Shown in pieces: positions 6,379-13,002 of a DNA stretch of 18,801 nucleotides. The stretch is taken from NCBI GenBank assembly GCA_031272745.1, contig JAISTF010000174.1, positions 1-18,801 on the forward strand. Direction: 5' to 3'. Source of the DNA: Eubacteriales Family XIII. Incertae Sedis bacterium (lineage in GTDB: Bacteria > Bacillota > Clostridia > Peptostreptococcales > Anaerovoracaceae). Each line of letters starts with the position of its first letter. Position 1 is the first letter of the stretch. The position numbers and the translations under genes are program-made. Under the pieces are notes generated by a model. It saw only the letters and a program-made list of their open reading frames with translations. It had not been told where the DNA came from and did no database searches.

Positions 6379-7511
6379 ACGATTCTCCCTCCGCCGAGGC
6401 AGACGTCGCCGTCGTAAAACACCGCCGCCTGGCCGCGCGCCGGCGCGCGAACCGGAGCGCCGAAGGTCACGGTGACGGTGCCGTCCCGCGCCTGCGCCGT
6501 GATCGTTGCCGGCACCGGCGGCGCCGCGTAACGGATCTGCACCTGCGCGCGCAAAGGCTCCCGCGGGGGGGCCGCGAAGGCGATCCAGTTCACATCTTCC
6601 ACCTGTATCGTATCACAAAAAACCGCGGATTCGTCCGTCACCAAAACAACTTCGTTGGTGTCGGGGCGGATTTCCGCGACGTAGGCGGGGCGGCCGAGCG
6701 CGACGCCGAGCCCTTTGCGCTGGCCGATCGTGTAGCGGGCGATGCCGCCGTGCCGCCCGAGCACGCACCCGTCCGCGTCGACGAAATTGCCCGGCGAAAG
6801 CCCGTTCTGGTTGCCGGTGCCGCCGAAGGTGTCGGAGCCGCCGGTGCCGGTGCCGAAGTATTGCTCCAAAAACGCCTGGTAGTCCCCGTCGCGCACGAAG
6901 CAGATGTCCTGGCTCTCGCGTTTGGCCGCCGTCGGCAGGCCCGCCTCGGCCGCGAGCGCGCGCACCTCGGGCTTCGTCAGGTCCGCGAGCGGGAACAGCG
7001 TGTGCGCGAGCTGGTCCTGCGTCATCGTGTACAAAAAGTAGGTCTGGTCCTTCTCGCGGTACGCCGCGCGCGCGAGCCCCCACCGGGCGCCGTCGTCCAC
7101 GGGGATGATGCGCGCGTAATGGCCGGTCACGAGCTTGTCGAAACCCATCTGCCGCGCGCGCGCGAGCAGGCGGCCGAATTTCAAATAGTCGTTGCAGTCG
7201 ATGCACGGGTTCGGCGTCGCGCCGCCCGCATACGCCGCCGCGAAACGGCCGATGACGTCGCGGCGAAATTCCTCCGTGAAGTCGAAGACGTAGTGCGGGA
7301 TCCCGAGCGCCACCGCCGCGCGCGCCGCGTCTCCCGCGTCCGCGAGCGAGCAGCACGGCCGCCCCGCGTCTTCACCGACGTCCTCGTTCGCGAAGAGCTT
7401 CATCGTCACGCCGACGCAGTCATACCCCGCGCGCTGCGCGAGCAGCGCCGCCACACTCGAATCCACGCCACCGCTCATCGCGACCATCGCTTTCGGTTTT
7501 GTCGTCGCCAT
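6375..7511 (-). CDS. mnmA: tRNA-uridine 2-sulfurtransferase MnmA (TrmU)
   Basis: MnmA thiolates U34 of tRNA-Lys, -Glu and -Gln (two of these tRNAs are encoded in this window). The PP-loop 'SGGVDSS' is at residues 13-19, the catalytic cysteines are C103 in 'TPNPCIDCN' and C204 in 'SQDICFV', and 'YTIGQRKGLG' is the family signature. From the ATG at 7509-7511 the protein has 378 aa; an AGGTGG lies 8 nt upstream. A GTG at 7521-7523 with AAAGGA 5 nt upstream is an alternative adding four residues. An 18-residue Gly/Thr-rich insert (about 220-237, DNA 6801-6854) after 'FLEQYF' is absent from typical homologues. The gene is the head of a coupled string mnmA-larE-moxR-DUF58-DUF4129. Confidence 0.95.
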   Translation of the reverse strand: MATTKPKAMVAMSGGVDSSVAALLAQRAGYDCVGVTMKLFANEDVGEDAGRPCCSLADAGDAARAAVALGIPHYVFDFTEEFRRDVIGRFAAAYAGGATPNPCIDCNDYLKFGRLLARARQMGFDKLVTGHYARIIPVDDGARWGLARAAYREKDQTYFLYTMTQDQLAHTLFPLADLTKPEVRALAAEAGLPTAAKRESQDICFVRDGDYQAFLEQYFGTGTGGSDTFGGTGNQNGLSPGNFVDADGCVLGRHGGIARYTIGQRKGLGVALGRPAYVAEIRPDTNEVVLVTDESAVFCDTIQVEDVNWIAFAAPPREPLRAQVQIRYAAPPVPATITAQARDGTVTVTFGAPVRAPARGQAAVFYDGDVCLGGGRIV

Positions 7512-7561
7512 TGTCAATGCCACCTACGTCCTTTGTGCATCCGTGCCTTCTTTTGGCGGGC

Positions 7562-7642
7562 GGCGCAGGGCCGCCCCTACAAGGGTATGGCGCAGGGCCG
7601 CCCCTACAAGGGCATGGCGCAAGGCCGCCCCTACAATGCCCT
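7562..7642. repeat. Three tandem 27-bp repeats with a GTAGGGGCGGC core
   Basis: Units are 7562-7588, 7589-7615 and 7616-7642; the first two differ at one position and the third diverges at its end. Each carries CCGCCCCTACAA, the same motif as the intergenic hairpin element at 15833-15856. The array fills the gap between yigZ and mnmA, and its last unit covers the yigZ stop codon. It looks like a locally amplified dispersed intergenic repeat, not a CRISPR, since there are no spacers. Confidence 0.8.
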
Positions 7643-8281
7643 GCCTGCCTGCGCGTCTTCGTCCGGCACGGCGACGACGCGCTCGCCGTGCAGCTGCGCG
7701 CCGGGCGCCCGCGCGAGCAGGGCCTTGACCGCCGCCTCGCGCCCGCCGCCGCCTGATCCGCCGCCGTCGCAGACGAGCTCCGCGCGCACCGTCTCCGCGA
7801 AGACCGCGTTTTCGACGCGCAGGTTTTTGTCCCCGCTCACCGCGCCGTACCCCGCGTAATCCGTCTCGAACGCGACCAACAGCCGCTCGCGCATCCGACA
7901 CAGCCCCGCGGCCGCGAGCGCGTCCTTCGCCGCCTGCGTGTACGCGCGCACGAGCCCGCCGGGACCGAGCTTCACGCCCCCGAAATACCGCGTCACGACG
8001 AGCGCCACGTCGCGCACGCCTTCCTTTTCAAGCATGGAGAGGATCGGCGCGCCCGCCGTCCCCGACGGCTCCCCGTCGTCGCTCGCCCAGCCTGCATCGC
8101 CGGCGCGCAGCCGGTACGCGGGGACGTTGTGCCGCGCCCCGTGGTGCGCCCGCCTGATCTCCGCAAAAAAAGCCTCGCAGGACTCCAAGGAATCCGCGGG
8201 GCTCACATAGCCGATGAACCGCGACCGCTCGACGACCGACTCCGCTTCGCCGCGGCCGCGCACCGTCCACCAGGACCGCAT
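7631..8281 (-). CDS. YigZ/IMPACT family protein
   Basis: This 216-aa protein has the N-terminal IMPACT (UPF0029) domain with 'SRFIGYVS', 'HNVPAYRL', 'SDDGEPSGTAGAPIL' and 'VVTRYFGGVKLGPGGLVRAY', followed by a DUF1949-like ferredoxin-fold domain. The molecular role of bacterial YigZ is not settled; the eukaryotic relative IMPACT modulates translation control. The ATG at 8279-8281 was chosen because 'MRSWWTVRG' aligns with normal family N-termini. A TTG at 8309-8311, overlapping the codY stop, would add ten residues. A Gly-rich stretch 'GGGSGGGG' interrupts the C-terminal domain. It follows codY by 26 nt and is probably co-transcribed. Confidence 0.9.
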   Translation of the reverse strand: MRSWWTVRGRGEAESVVERSRFIGYVSPADSLESCEAFFAEIRRAHHGARHNVPAYRLRAGDAGWASDDGEPSGTAGAPILSMLEKEGVRDVALVVTRYFGGVKLGPGGLVRAYTQAAKDALAAAGLCRMRERLLVAFETDYAGYGAVSGDKNLRVENAVFAETVRAELVCDGGGSGGGGREAAVKALLARAPGAQLHGERVVAVPDEDAQAGRAL

Positions 8282-8307
8282 CGGAACCGTTATGGAATCA
8301 AAATCGC

Positions 8308-9087
8308 TCAAAACTCCTGCTTGCTGAGCTCGCCGATGAATTTGTCGTTGAGGATTTTGATGTGCGTGCCTTTCATGCCGAGCGAGCGCGACTCGATGAT
8401 GCCCGCGCTTTCGAGCTTGCGCAGCGCGTTCACGATGACCGAGCGCGTGATGCCGGAGCGGTCCGCGATTTTGCTCGCGACGAGCAGACCCTCGTCGCCC
8501 TTCAGCTCCGCAAAGATCTGCTGCACGGCCTCGACCTCGGAGTACGAGAGCGTCGCGATGGCCTTTTGCACGGCGCTCTTGATGCGCTCTTCCTCGCGGT
8601 TTTTCAGCGTCTGGAGCCGCTTGATTTCAAGGCCGACGACCGTCGCGCCGAACTCGCTGAGCACGAGGTCCTCGTCGCCGAACGGCGGCTGGTACCGCGT
8701 CAGCACGAGCGTCCCGACGCGCTCGCGGCCGCCCATGATGGGCACGATCGTGGAGAGTTTCTCGTAGGTGTCGTACTCGTATTTGAAGATGCTGAGCGCC
8801 TCTTCCTCCGTGAGGTTGAACTTCGTCTCCGTCACCTTGATGAGCTCGTCGTTGTACTCCTTCGGCATCGATTCGAGCCCCGTCTCGGGGTCCGCGACGG
8901 CCGCGCTCTCGGAGCGGATCGTGTAGTAGACGCCGAGCATATGCCCTTCGGCGTCGATGATGTACACGTTGCCCTCCACGAGGTCGCTGAGGATTTTCGC
9001 GAGGTCAGGGAATGAAAACGCCCCCGTCGTGCTCTCTTCGAGCACCCAATTCAGCTTTCGCACCTTGTCCAGAATGGTTTTTTCCAT
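8308..9087 (-). CDS. codY: GTP-sensing pleiotropic regulator CodY
   Basis: At 259 aa this is full-length CodY. The N-terminal GAF-type effector domain covers about 1-155 and includes 'STIVPIMGG' and 'GTLVLTR'. The C-terminal winged helix contains the nearly invariant 'ASKIADRSGITRSVIVNALR' (204-223) and 'ESRSLGMKG' (232-240), so DNA specificity should match the classic CodY box. The effector pocket differs from Bacillus subtilis: 'FPEEY' is 'MPKEY' (74-78), the R61/M62 region is not conserved, and 'FPVEN' is replaced by 'FKYEY' (101-105), so branched-chain amino acid sensing may be altered. A strong promoter (9114-9142) and an AGGTGA ribosome site precede it. It is followed by yigZ. A CodY-box match lies upstream of the amt-PII operon in this window. 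Confidence 0.96.
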   Translation of the reverse strand: MEKTILDKVRKLNWVLEESTTGAFSFPDLAKILSDLVEGNVYIIDAEGHMLGVYYTIRSESAAVADPETGLESMPKEYNDELIKVTETKFNLTEEEALSIFKYEYDTYEKLSTIVPIMGGRERVGTLVLTRYQPPFGDEDLVLSEFGATVVGLEIKRLQTLKNREEERIKSAVQKAIATLSYSEVEAVQQIFAELKGDEGLLVASKIADRSGITRSVIVNALRKLESAGIIESRSLGMKGTHIKILNDKFIGELSKQEF

Positions 9088-9113
9088 GCGGGTCTCACCT
9101 GCCTTTCGAAGAT

Positions 9114-9142
9114 ATTATGACAGGAAAAATGTCGCGTGTAAA
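9114..9142 (-). promoter_or_regulatory. codY promoter
   Basis: Minus-strand TTTACA (9137-9142) and CATAAT (9114-9119) with a 17-nt spacer, each one mismatch from consensus. The start would be near 9107, giving a 20-nt leader to codY. Confidence 0.75.
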
Positions 9143-9154
9143 GAAACAATTCAC

Positions 9155-9172
9155 AATTTTCTCTACAATTTT
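9155..9172. promoter_or_regulatory. Weak CodY-box-like site upstream of codY
   Basis: AATTTTCTCTACAATTTT lies 12 nt upstream of the codY -35. The best 15-mer matches the consensus AATTTTCWGAAAATT at 11 of 15 positions. It could mediate autoregulation, but AT-rich promoter-upstream DNA gives such matches by chance. Confidence 0.25.
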
Positions 9173-9183
9173 CCGGCGGGCGC

Positions 9184-9209
9184 AGAAAAGCGGCTTCGAG
9201 GAGCCGCCT
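9184..9209 (-). terminator. Intrinsic terminator upstream of codY
   Basis: On the minus strand GCGGCT and AGCCGC form a 6-bp GC-rich stem with loop CCTCGA, followed by TTTTCT. It lies downstream of the orphan promoter at 9269-9297 and could also end read-through from the amt/glnB operon. Confidence 0.7.
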
Positions 9210-9262
9210 TCTGCTGTGTATTGGGATTGAATGGTGTTGGTATTTGCTCGTTTTTTGTGTAT
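9186..9262 (-). ncRNA. Candidate small RNA (about 77 nt) between glnB and codY
   Basis: A good promoter (TTGACG-17-TAGAAT) predicts a start near 9262, and an intrinsic terminator ends at about 9186. The transcript contains no ATG and no ribosome site, is CA-rich and unstructured at the 5' side, and has a UCCUC sequence in the terminator hairpin, which could pair with Shine-Dalgarno sites. An attenuated long leader of codY is the alternative. The prediction is based on signals only. Confidence 0.35.
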
Positions 9263-9268
9263 AACTGG

Positions 9269-9297
9269 ATTCTACCACTCCATTTACATGCCGTCAA
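9269..9297 (-). promoter_or_regulatory. Orphan sigma-A promoter upstream of the codY terminator
   Basis: Minus-strand TTGACG (9292-9297) and TAGAAT (9269-9274) are separated by exactly 17 nt. No protein-coding start follows before the terminator at 9184-9209. Confidence 0.65.
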
Positions 9298-9362
9298 GCG
9301 ATTCGCAAAAACTTGCTGGCGTTTTTTTGTCCATTTCGCACCCCGCCACCGTCGCGCGCCGC

Positions 9363-9713
9363 CTATGGATTAAGAGCATCGTACCCCGTATCCCCCGTGC
9401 GGATGCGCAGGGCGGACTTCAGCTCATAGCTGAAAATCTTCCCGTCGCCGACCTCGTCGGTCTTCGCCGCCGCGCGGATCGCCTCGATCGTCTTCTTCTC
9501 CCATTCCTCGGAGCTGACGACGATTTCGAATTTGATCTTCGGGATCAGGTTGATGATCACTTCCTGGCCGCGGACGAGCTCGGCGTAGCCCTTCTGCACG
9601 CCGTGCCCCATGACCTGCGACACCGTGATGCCGTTGACCTCGATGGCGTTGAGCGCCTCGATGACGTCTTCCATCTTGTCCTCGCGGACGATGGCTTCGA
9701 TTTTGATAATCAT
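9363..9713 (-). CDS. PII nitrogen regulatory protein (GlnB/GlnK family)
   Basis: This 116-aa PII protein senses 2-oxoglutarate and ATP/ADP and typically docks on Amt transporters. It has the T-loop region 'GHGVQKGYAELVRGQEV' (about 36-52) and the C-terminal signature 'DGKIFSYELKSALRIRTGD'. The position of the uridylylated Tyr51 of enterobacterial PII is Val52 here, so control by uridylylation is unlikely. The ATG at 9711-9713 follows GGAGG by 8 nt; an earlier ATG at 9728 lies within the ribosome site. It follows amt by 27 nt, the classic amt-glnK order, and is the last gene of the nitrogen cluster. Confidence 0.93.
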   Translation of the reverse strand: MIIKIEAIVREDKMEDVIEALNAIEVNGITVSQVMGHGVQKGYAELVRGQEVIINLIPKIKFEIVVSSEEWEKKTIEAIRAAAKTDEVGDGKIFSYELKSALRIRTGDTGYDALNP

Positions 9714-9740
9714 GATTCTATCCTCCATCTCTCTACAACC

Positions 9741-10994
9741 TTAGTCCAACCCGTTGAACGACGGGTAGGCGTGCTCTCCGTGCTGCGTCACGTCGAGGCC
9801 GATTTGCTCTTCCTTGTCCGTGACGCGGATCGGGCCGAAGGCACGCGTGATTGCAAAGCAAACAAGCGTGCCTACTGCCGCGATCGCAATAGAGATGAGG
9901 ATGGCGATAAACTGTTTGAGCAATTGCTCGGGGTTTCCGTATACCAGGCCGTCATAGCCGTTGATCGCCGCCTGCGCGAAGATCCCCGTCATGAGGCCGC
10001 CGAAGATGCCGCCGATGCCGTGGCACCCGAACGCGTCGAGCGCGTCGTCGATCTTCAGCACCTTCTTCACGAGCGTGATGCCGAAGTAGCAGACGGGCGA
10101 CACGACGAGGCCGATGATCAGCGACGCGTACACCGGCACGAAGCCCGCGCCCGGCGTGATGCCGACGAGCCCCGCGACGACGCCCGTGCAGGCGCCGATG
10201 AGCGTCGGCTTGCCCTGCTTGATTGTGTCGATGGCCATCCAGCTGACCATCGCCGCGGCCGCGCTGACCGCCGTCGTCATGAAGGCGTGCCCCGCGAGCT
10301 CGCCCGCCGCCAGCGCGCTGCCCGCGTTGAAGCCGAACCAGCCGAACCACAGCAGCGCCATGCCGATCATGACGAACGGGATGTTGTGCACGCGATAGTT
10401 GATGGCGTCGTAGCCGCGCCGCTTGCCGAGCAAGAGGCAGAGCACGAGCCCCGACACGCCCGAACTGATGTGGACGACGTTGCCGCCCGCGAAGTCGATC
10501 GAGTCGAGCCAGCCCGTGCCGAGCAGTCCGCCCGAACCCCAGACCATGTGGGCCAGCGGGTAGTACACGATGACGGACCACAGCCCGAGAAAGATGAACA
10601 ACGACTTATAACGCATCCGGCCGCCGACCGACCCCGTGATGATGGCCGGCGTGATGAGCGCGAACATCATCTGGAAGGCCGAGAAGACGAGCGTCGGAAT
10701 CGAGCCGCCCTCCGCCTCCGGATCGAGCAGGTCGCCCATCGAGACGCCCGCGTGACCGATGTGGTCAAACGACCACGCGCCGACCACGAGACCCTCGCCG
10801 CCGAACGCCATCGAATACCCGAGGATCATCCAGAGCACGATGCCGAGCCCCATGATCCCGATCGACGCCATCATGTTGTTGACGACGTTCTTGCGCCGCC
10901 CGAGCCCCCCGTAAAAGAACCCGAGCCCCGGCGTCATGATGAACACGAGCGCCGCGCACACAATGATAAAAGCTGTATCTCCTGCATTGACCAT
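9741..10994 (-). CDS. amt: Ammonium transporter, Amt family
   Basis: At 417 aa with about 11 hydrophobic segments this is a standard Amt channel for ammonium uptake. The twin pore histidines are H149 in 'YPLAHMVWG' and H325 in 'FGCHGIGGIFGG'; the structural Asp is in 'SIDFAGGNVVH'. The C-terminal 'IGLDVTQHGEHAY' is the conserved cytoplasmic motif that couples subunits and binds PII. There is no signal peptide, as in Gram-positive Amt proteins. AGGAGG lies 10 nt before the ATG. It is sandwiched between an Amt-PII fusion upstream (119-nt gap containing a palindrome) and glnB downstream. Confidence 0.96.
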   Translation of the reverse strand: MVNAGDTAFIIVCAALVFIMTPGLGFFYGGLGRRKNVVNNMMASIGIMGLGIVLWMILGYSMAFGGEGLVVGAWSFDHIGHAGVSMGDLLDPEAEGGSIPTLVFSAFQMMFALITPAIITGSVGGRMRYKSLFIFLGLWSVIVYYPLAHMVWGSGGLLGTGWLDSIDFAGGNVVHISSGVSGLVLCLLLGKRRGYDAINYRVHNIPFVMIGMALLWFGWFGFNAGSALAAGELAGHAFMTTAVSAAAAMVSWMAIDTIKQGKPTLIGACTGVVAGLVGITPGAGFVPVYASLIIGLVVSPVCYFGITLVKKVLKIDDALDAFGCHGIGGIFGGLMTGIFAQAAINGYDGLVYGNPEQLLKQFIAILISIAIAAVGTLVCFAITRAFGPIRVTDKEEQIGLDVTQHGEHAYPSFNGLD

Positions 10995-11031
10995 TTTCCT
11001 ATACCCTCCTCATCTCTATCTCTATCTTCCA

Positions 11032-11101
11032 ATAACATAACCTATCACTTGCGCAGGCGCACCGCATTCCCATCCTCGCGGCACGCCTGCGTTATGGTTA
11101 T
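11032..11101. repeat. Interrupted palindrome between the two amt genes
   Basis: CGCAGGCG-type arms (11052-11059 and 11084-11091) are flanked by outer arms ATAACATAAC and GTTATGGTTAT (with one bulge), so about 70 nt can fold into one long hairpin with an internal loop. There is no T-run on the minus strand, so it is more likely an RNA-processing or stability element than a terminator. Confidence 0.45.
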
Positions 11102-11113
11102 TGTAGAAACGGT

Positions 11114-12865
11114 CTATGCCGTTTCGTCCTGCAGCGCGTCGTAGCCTTCTTCTCCCGTGCGGATCTTGATGACGTTTTCGACGTCGTAGATGAAGATCTT
11201 GCCGTCGCCGAAGTTGCCGGTGTAGAGCGCCTTCTTCGCGGCCTCGACGACCGTGTCGACGGGGATCTTGCTGACGACGACCTCGGCGCGGACCTTCGGG
11301 AGCAGATGCGGCTCGATCTCGACGCCGCGGTAATACTCCGTCGCGTGGCCCTTCTGCATGCCGTAACCCATGATGTTCGTGACCGTCATGCCCGTGATGC
11401 CGATCTCTTGCATCGCCGCGTCGAGGGCCTCGAAGGAACTCGGGCGCGTGATGATCGAGATGCGCGTGTACTTCGGCGCGTTCGGGTCGAACGGGGCCTT
11501 CTCGGCGCGCGCGTCCGTGACCGTGACCTGGGCCGCGGGCTTGGCCGGCGGCGGGGTCGCGGCGCCTTCGCCCGGGATTGCCGGCACGGCGGCCGAGCCG
11601 GTCGCGCCGACGCTCTGCACGGAGAGCGCGAAGTCCGCGTAGGAGCTCGGCAGACCGTGCTCGCTGACGTCGAGACCTTCGATTTCCTCTTCCTGCGTGA
11701 CGCGCAGGCCGACGGTTTTCTTGATGATGGTGAAGACGATGAGCATCGTGACCGCGACGAACGCGCCGATCGCGACGACGCCGACCACCTGCGCGAGCAG
11801 CAGCGACGCGTCGCCGCCGTAGAGCAGGCCGCCGTCCACCGCGAGGAAGCCCACGAGAATCGTGCCGGCCGCGCCGGCCGCACCGTGGACCGCGATCGCG
11901 CCGACGGGGTCGTCGACGTGCAGCTTCTTGTCGAGACCCGTCGCGGCCGCCACGAGGACGATGCCGGAGATGATGCCGACGACGATTGCGCCGGTCTGGC
12001 TGACCGCGTCGCAGCCCGCCGTGATGCCGACGAGGCCGGCGAGCGCGCCATTGAGCGTGAGCGAGACATCCGGGCGTTTGTACAGAATCCACGTAATGAG
12101 AAGCACGGTCACGACGCCGGCGGCCGCCGACAGGTTTGTGGTCATGAAGATGTGGCCCATCGCTTCGAGCGAAGCGTCGTCGCCGGCCGCGACCGTGGAC
12201 GCGCCGTTGAACCCGAACCAGCCGAACCAGAGGATGAAGACGCCGAGTGCGCCGATCGGGATGCTGTGCCCGAGGATCGCGCGGCTCTTGCCGCTCTTGC
12301 TGTACTTGCCGATGCGGGGGCCGAGGAGCGCCGCGCCGACGAGGGCCGCGACGCCGCCCGTCATGTGGACGATGGTGCTGCCCGCGAAGTCATGGAAGCC
12401 CGCGCCGATGTCGTTGAGCCAGCCGCCGCCCCACGCCCAGTGCGCTTCGATCGGATAGATCAGCGCGCTGATGACGATGGAGTAGATGCAGTAGGAGCTG
12501 AACTTCGTGCGCTCGGCCATCGCGCCGGAGACGATCGTCGCCGCCGTCGCGCAGAACACCGTCTGGAAGATCACGAACGACCAAGGCGTCACGCCGTCCG
12601 GCGCCGCGTCGACAATCGTGCTGCCTTTGAGCGCGAAGTCGAAGACGCCGATGAAGCCCGTGTTCGCCCCGAACATGATGCCGAAGCCGACGAGCCAGTA
12701 CGCGACGGACCCGAACGAGAAGTCGATCAGGTTTTTCATCACGATGTTGCCCGCGTTCTTCGCGCGCGTGAACCCGGCCTCGACCATCGCGAACCCGGGC
12801 TGCATGAAGAACACGAGGGCCGCACCCAGCAGCACCCATATTGTACTTGCAGAATCAAAAATCAT
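11114..12865 (-). CDS. Ammonium transporter-PII fusion protein
   Basis: In this 583-aa protein, residues 1-400 are an Amt channel. Pore histidines are H142 in 'EAHWAWGGG' and H327 in 'AVHGAAG', and the C-terminal 'EGLDVSEHGLPSSY' is the PII-docking motif. An Ala/Pro-rich linker (about 411-465) leads to a complete PII domain (466-583) with 'MGYGMQKGHATEYYRGVEI' as T-loop and 'GDGKIFIYDVENVIKIRTGE' as C-terminal signature. The uridylylation Tyr position is Ile517. The tethered PII could gate the pore constitutively or act as a transceptor. The reading frame is continuous, so this is a true fusion in the sequence. AAAGGAGG precedes the ATG by 6-7 nt. A strong promoter and a CodY-box match are upstream; a separate amt and PII gene follow. 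Confidence 0.95.
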   Translation of the reverse strand: MIFDSASTIWVLLGAALVFFMQPGFAMVEAGFTRAKNAGNIVMKNLIDFSFGSVAYWLVGFGIMFGANTGFIGVFDFALKGSTIVDAAPDGVTPWSFVIFQTVFCATAATIVSGAMAERTKFSSYCIYSIVISALIYPIEAHWAWGGGWLNDIGAGFHDFAGSTIVHMTGGVAALVGAALLGPRIGKYSKSGKSRAILGHSIPIGALGVFILWFGWFGFNGASTVAAGDDASLEAMGHIFMTTNLSAAAGVVTVLLITWILYKRPDVSLTLNGALAGLVGITAGCDAVSQTGAIVVGIISGIVLVAAATGLDKKLHVDDPVGAIAVHGAAGAAGTILVGFLAVDGGLLYGGDASLLLAQVVGVVAIGAFVAVTMLIVFTIIKKTVGLRVTQEEEIEGLDVSEHGLPSSYADFALSVQSVGATGSAAVPAIPGEGAATPPPAKPAAQVTVTDARAEKAPFDPNAPKYTRISIITRPSSFEALDAAMQEIGITGMTVTNIMGYGMQKGHATEYYRGVEIEPHLLPKVRAEVVVSKIPVDTVVEAAKKALYTGNFGDGKIFIYDVENVIKIRTGEEGYDALQDETA

Positions 12866-12931
12866 ACGCTACCTCCTTTAACTCCCCTGTCCCTATTGCC
12901 GAATCAGGTCAAAATGAATGATTACAGGGCA

Positions 12932-12960
12932 AGTATAGCGCAAATTTTTCTACTTGTCAA
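12932..12960 (-). promoter_or_regulatory. Strong promoter of the amt-PII operon
   Basis: Minus-strand TTGACA (12955-12960) and TATACT (12932-12937) with a 17-nt spacer. The predicted start near 12925 leaves a 60-nt leader before the fusion gene. Confidence 0.85.
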
Positions 12961-12969
12961 ACGTTTTTT

Positions 12970-12984
12970 AATTTTCAGAATATT
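12970..12984. promoter_or_regulatory. CodY-binding box candidate
   Basis: AATTTTCAGAATATT matches the CodY consensus AATTTTCWGAAAATT at 14 of 15 positions. It is 9 nt upstream of the -35 of the amt-PII promoter (centre about -52). The location upstream of -35 is more typical of activation than of simple blocking. codY itself is 3.9 kb away. Confidence 0.6.
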
Positions 12985-13002
12985 AAGTTTATTTAATAAC
13001 AA

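Noticed and set aside
7562..7642. CRISPR array
   Set aside because: The 27-bp units are directly adjacent with no spacers and no cas genes are near.
9231..11144. Long plus-strand open frame opposite amt and glnB
   Set aside because: Its translation is Arg/Asp/Ala/His-rich with no motif and it lies antisense to clear Amt and PII genes; it is a GC-rich shadow.
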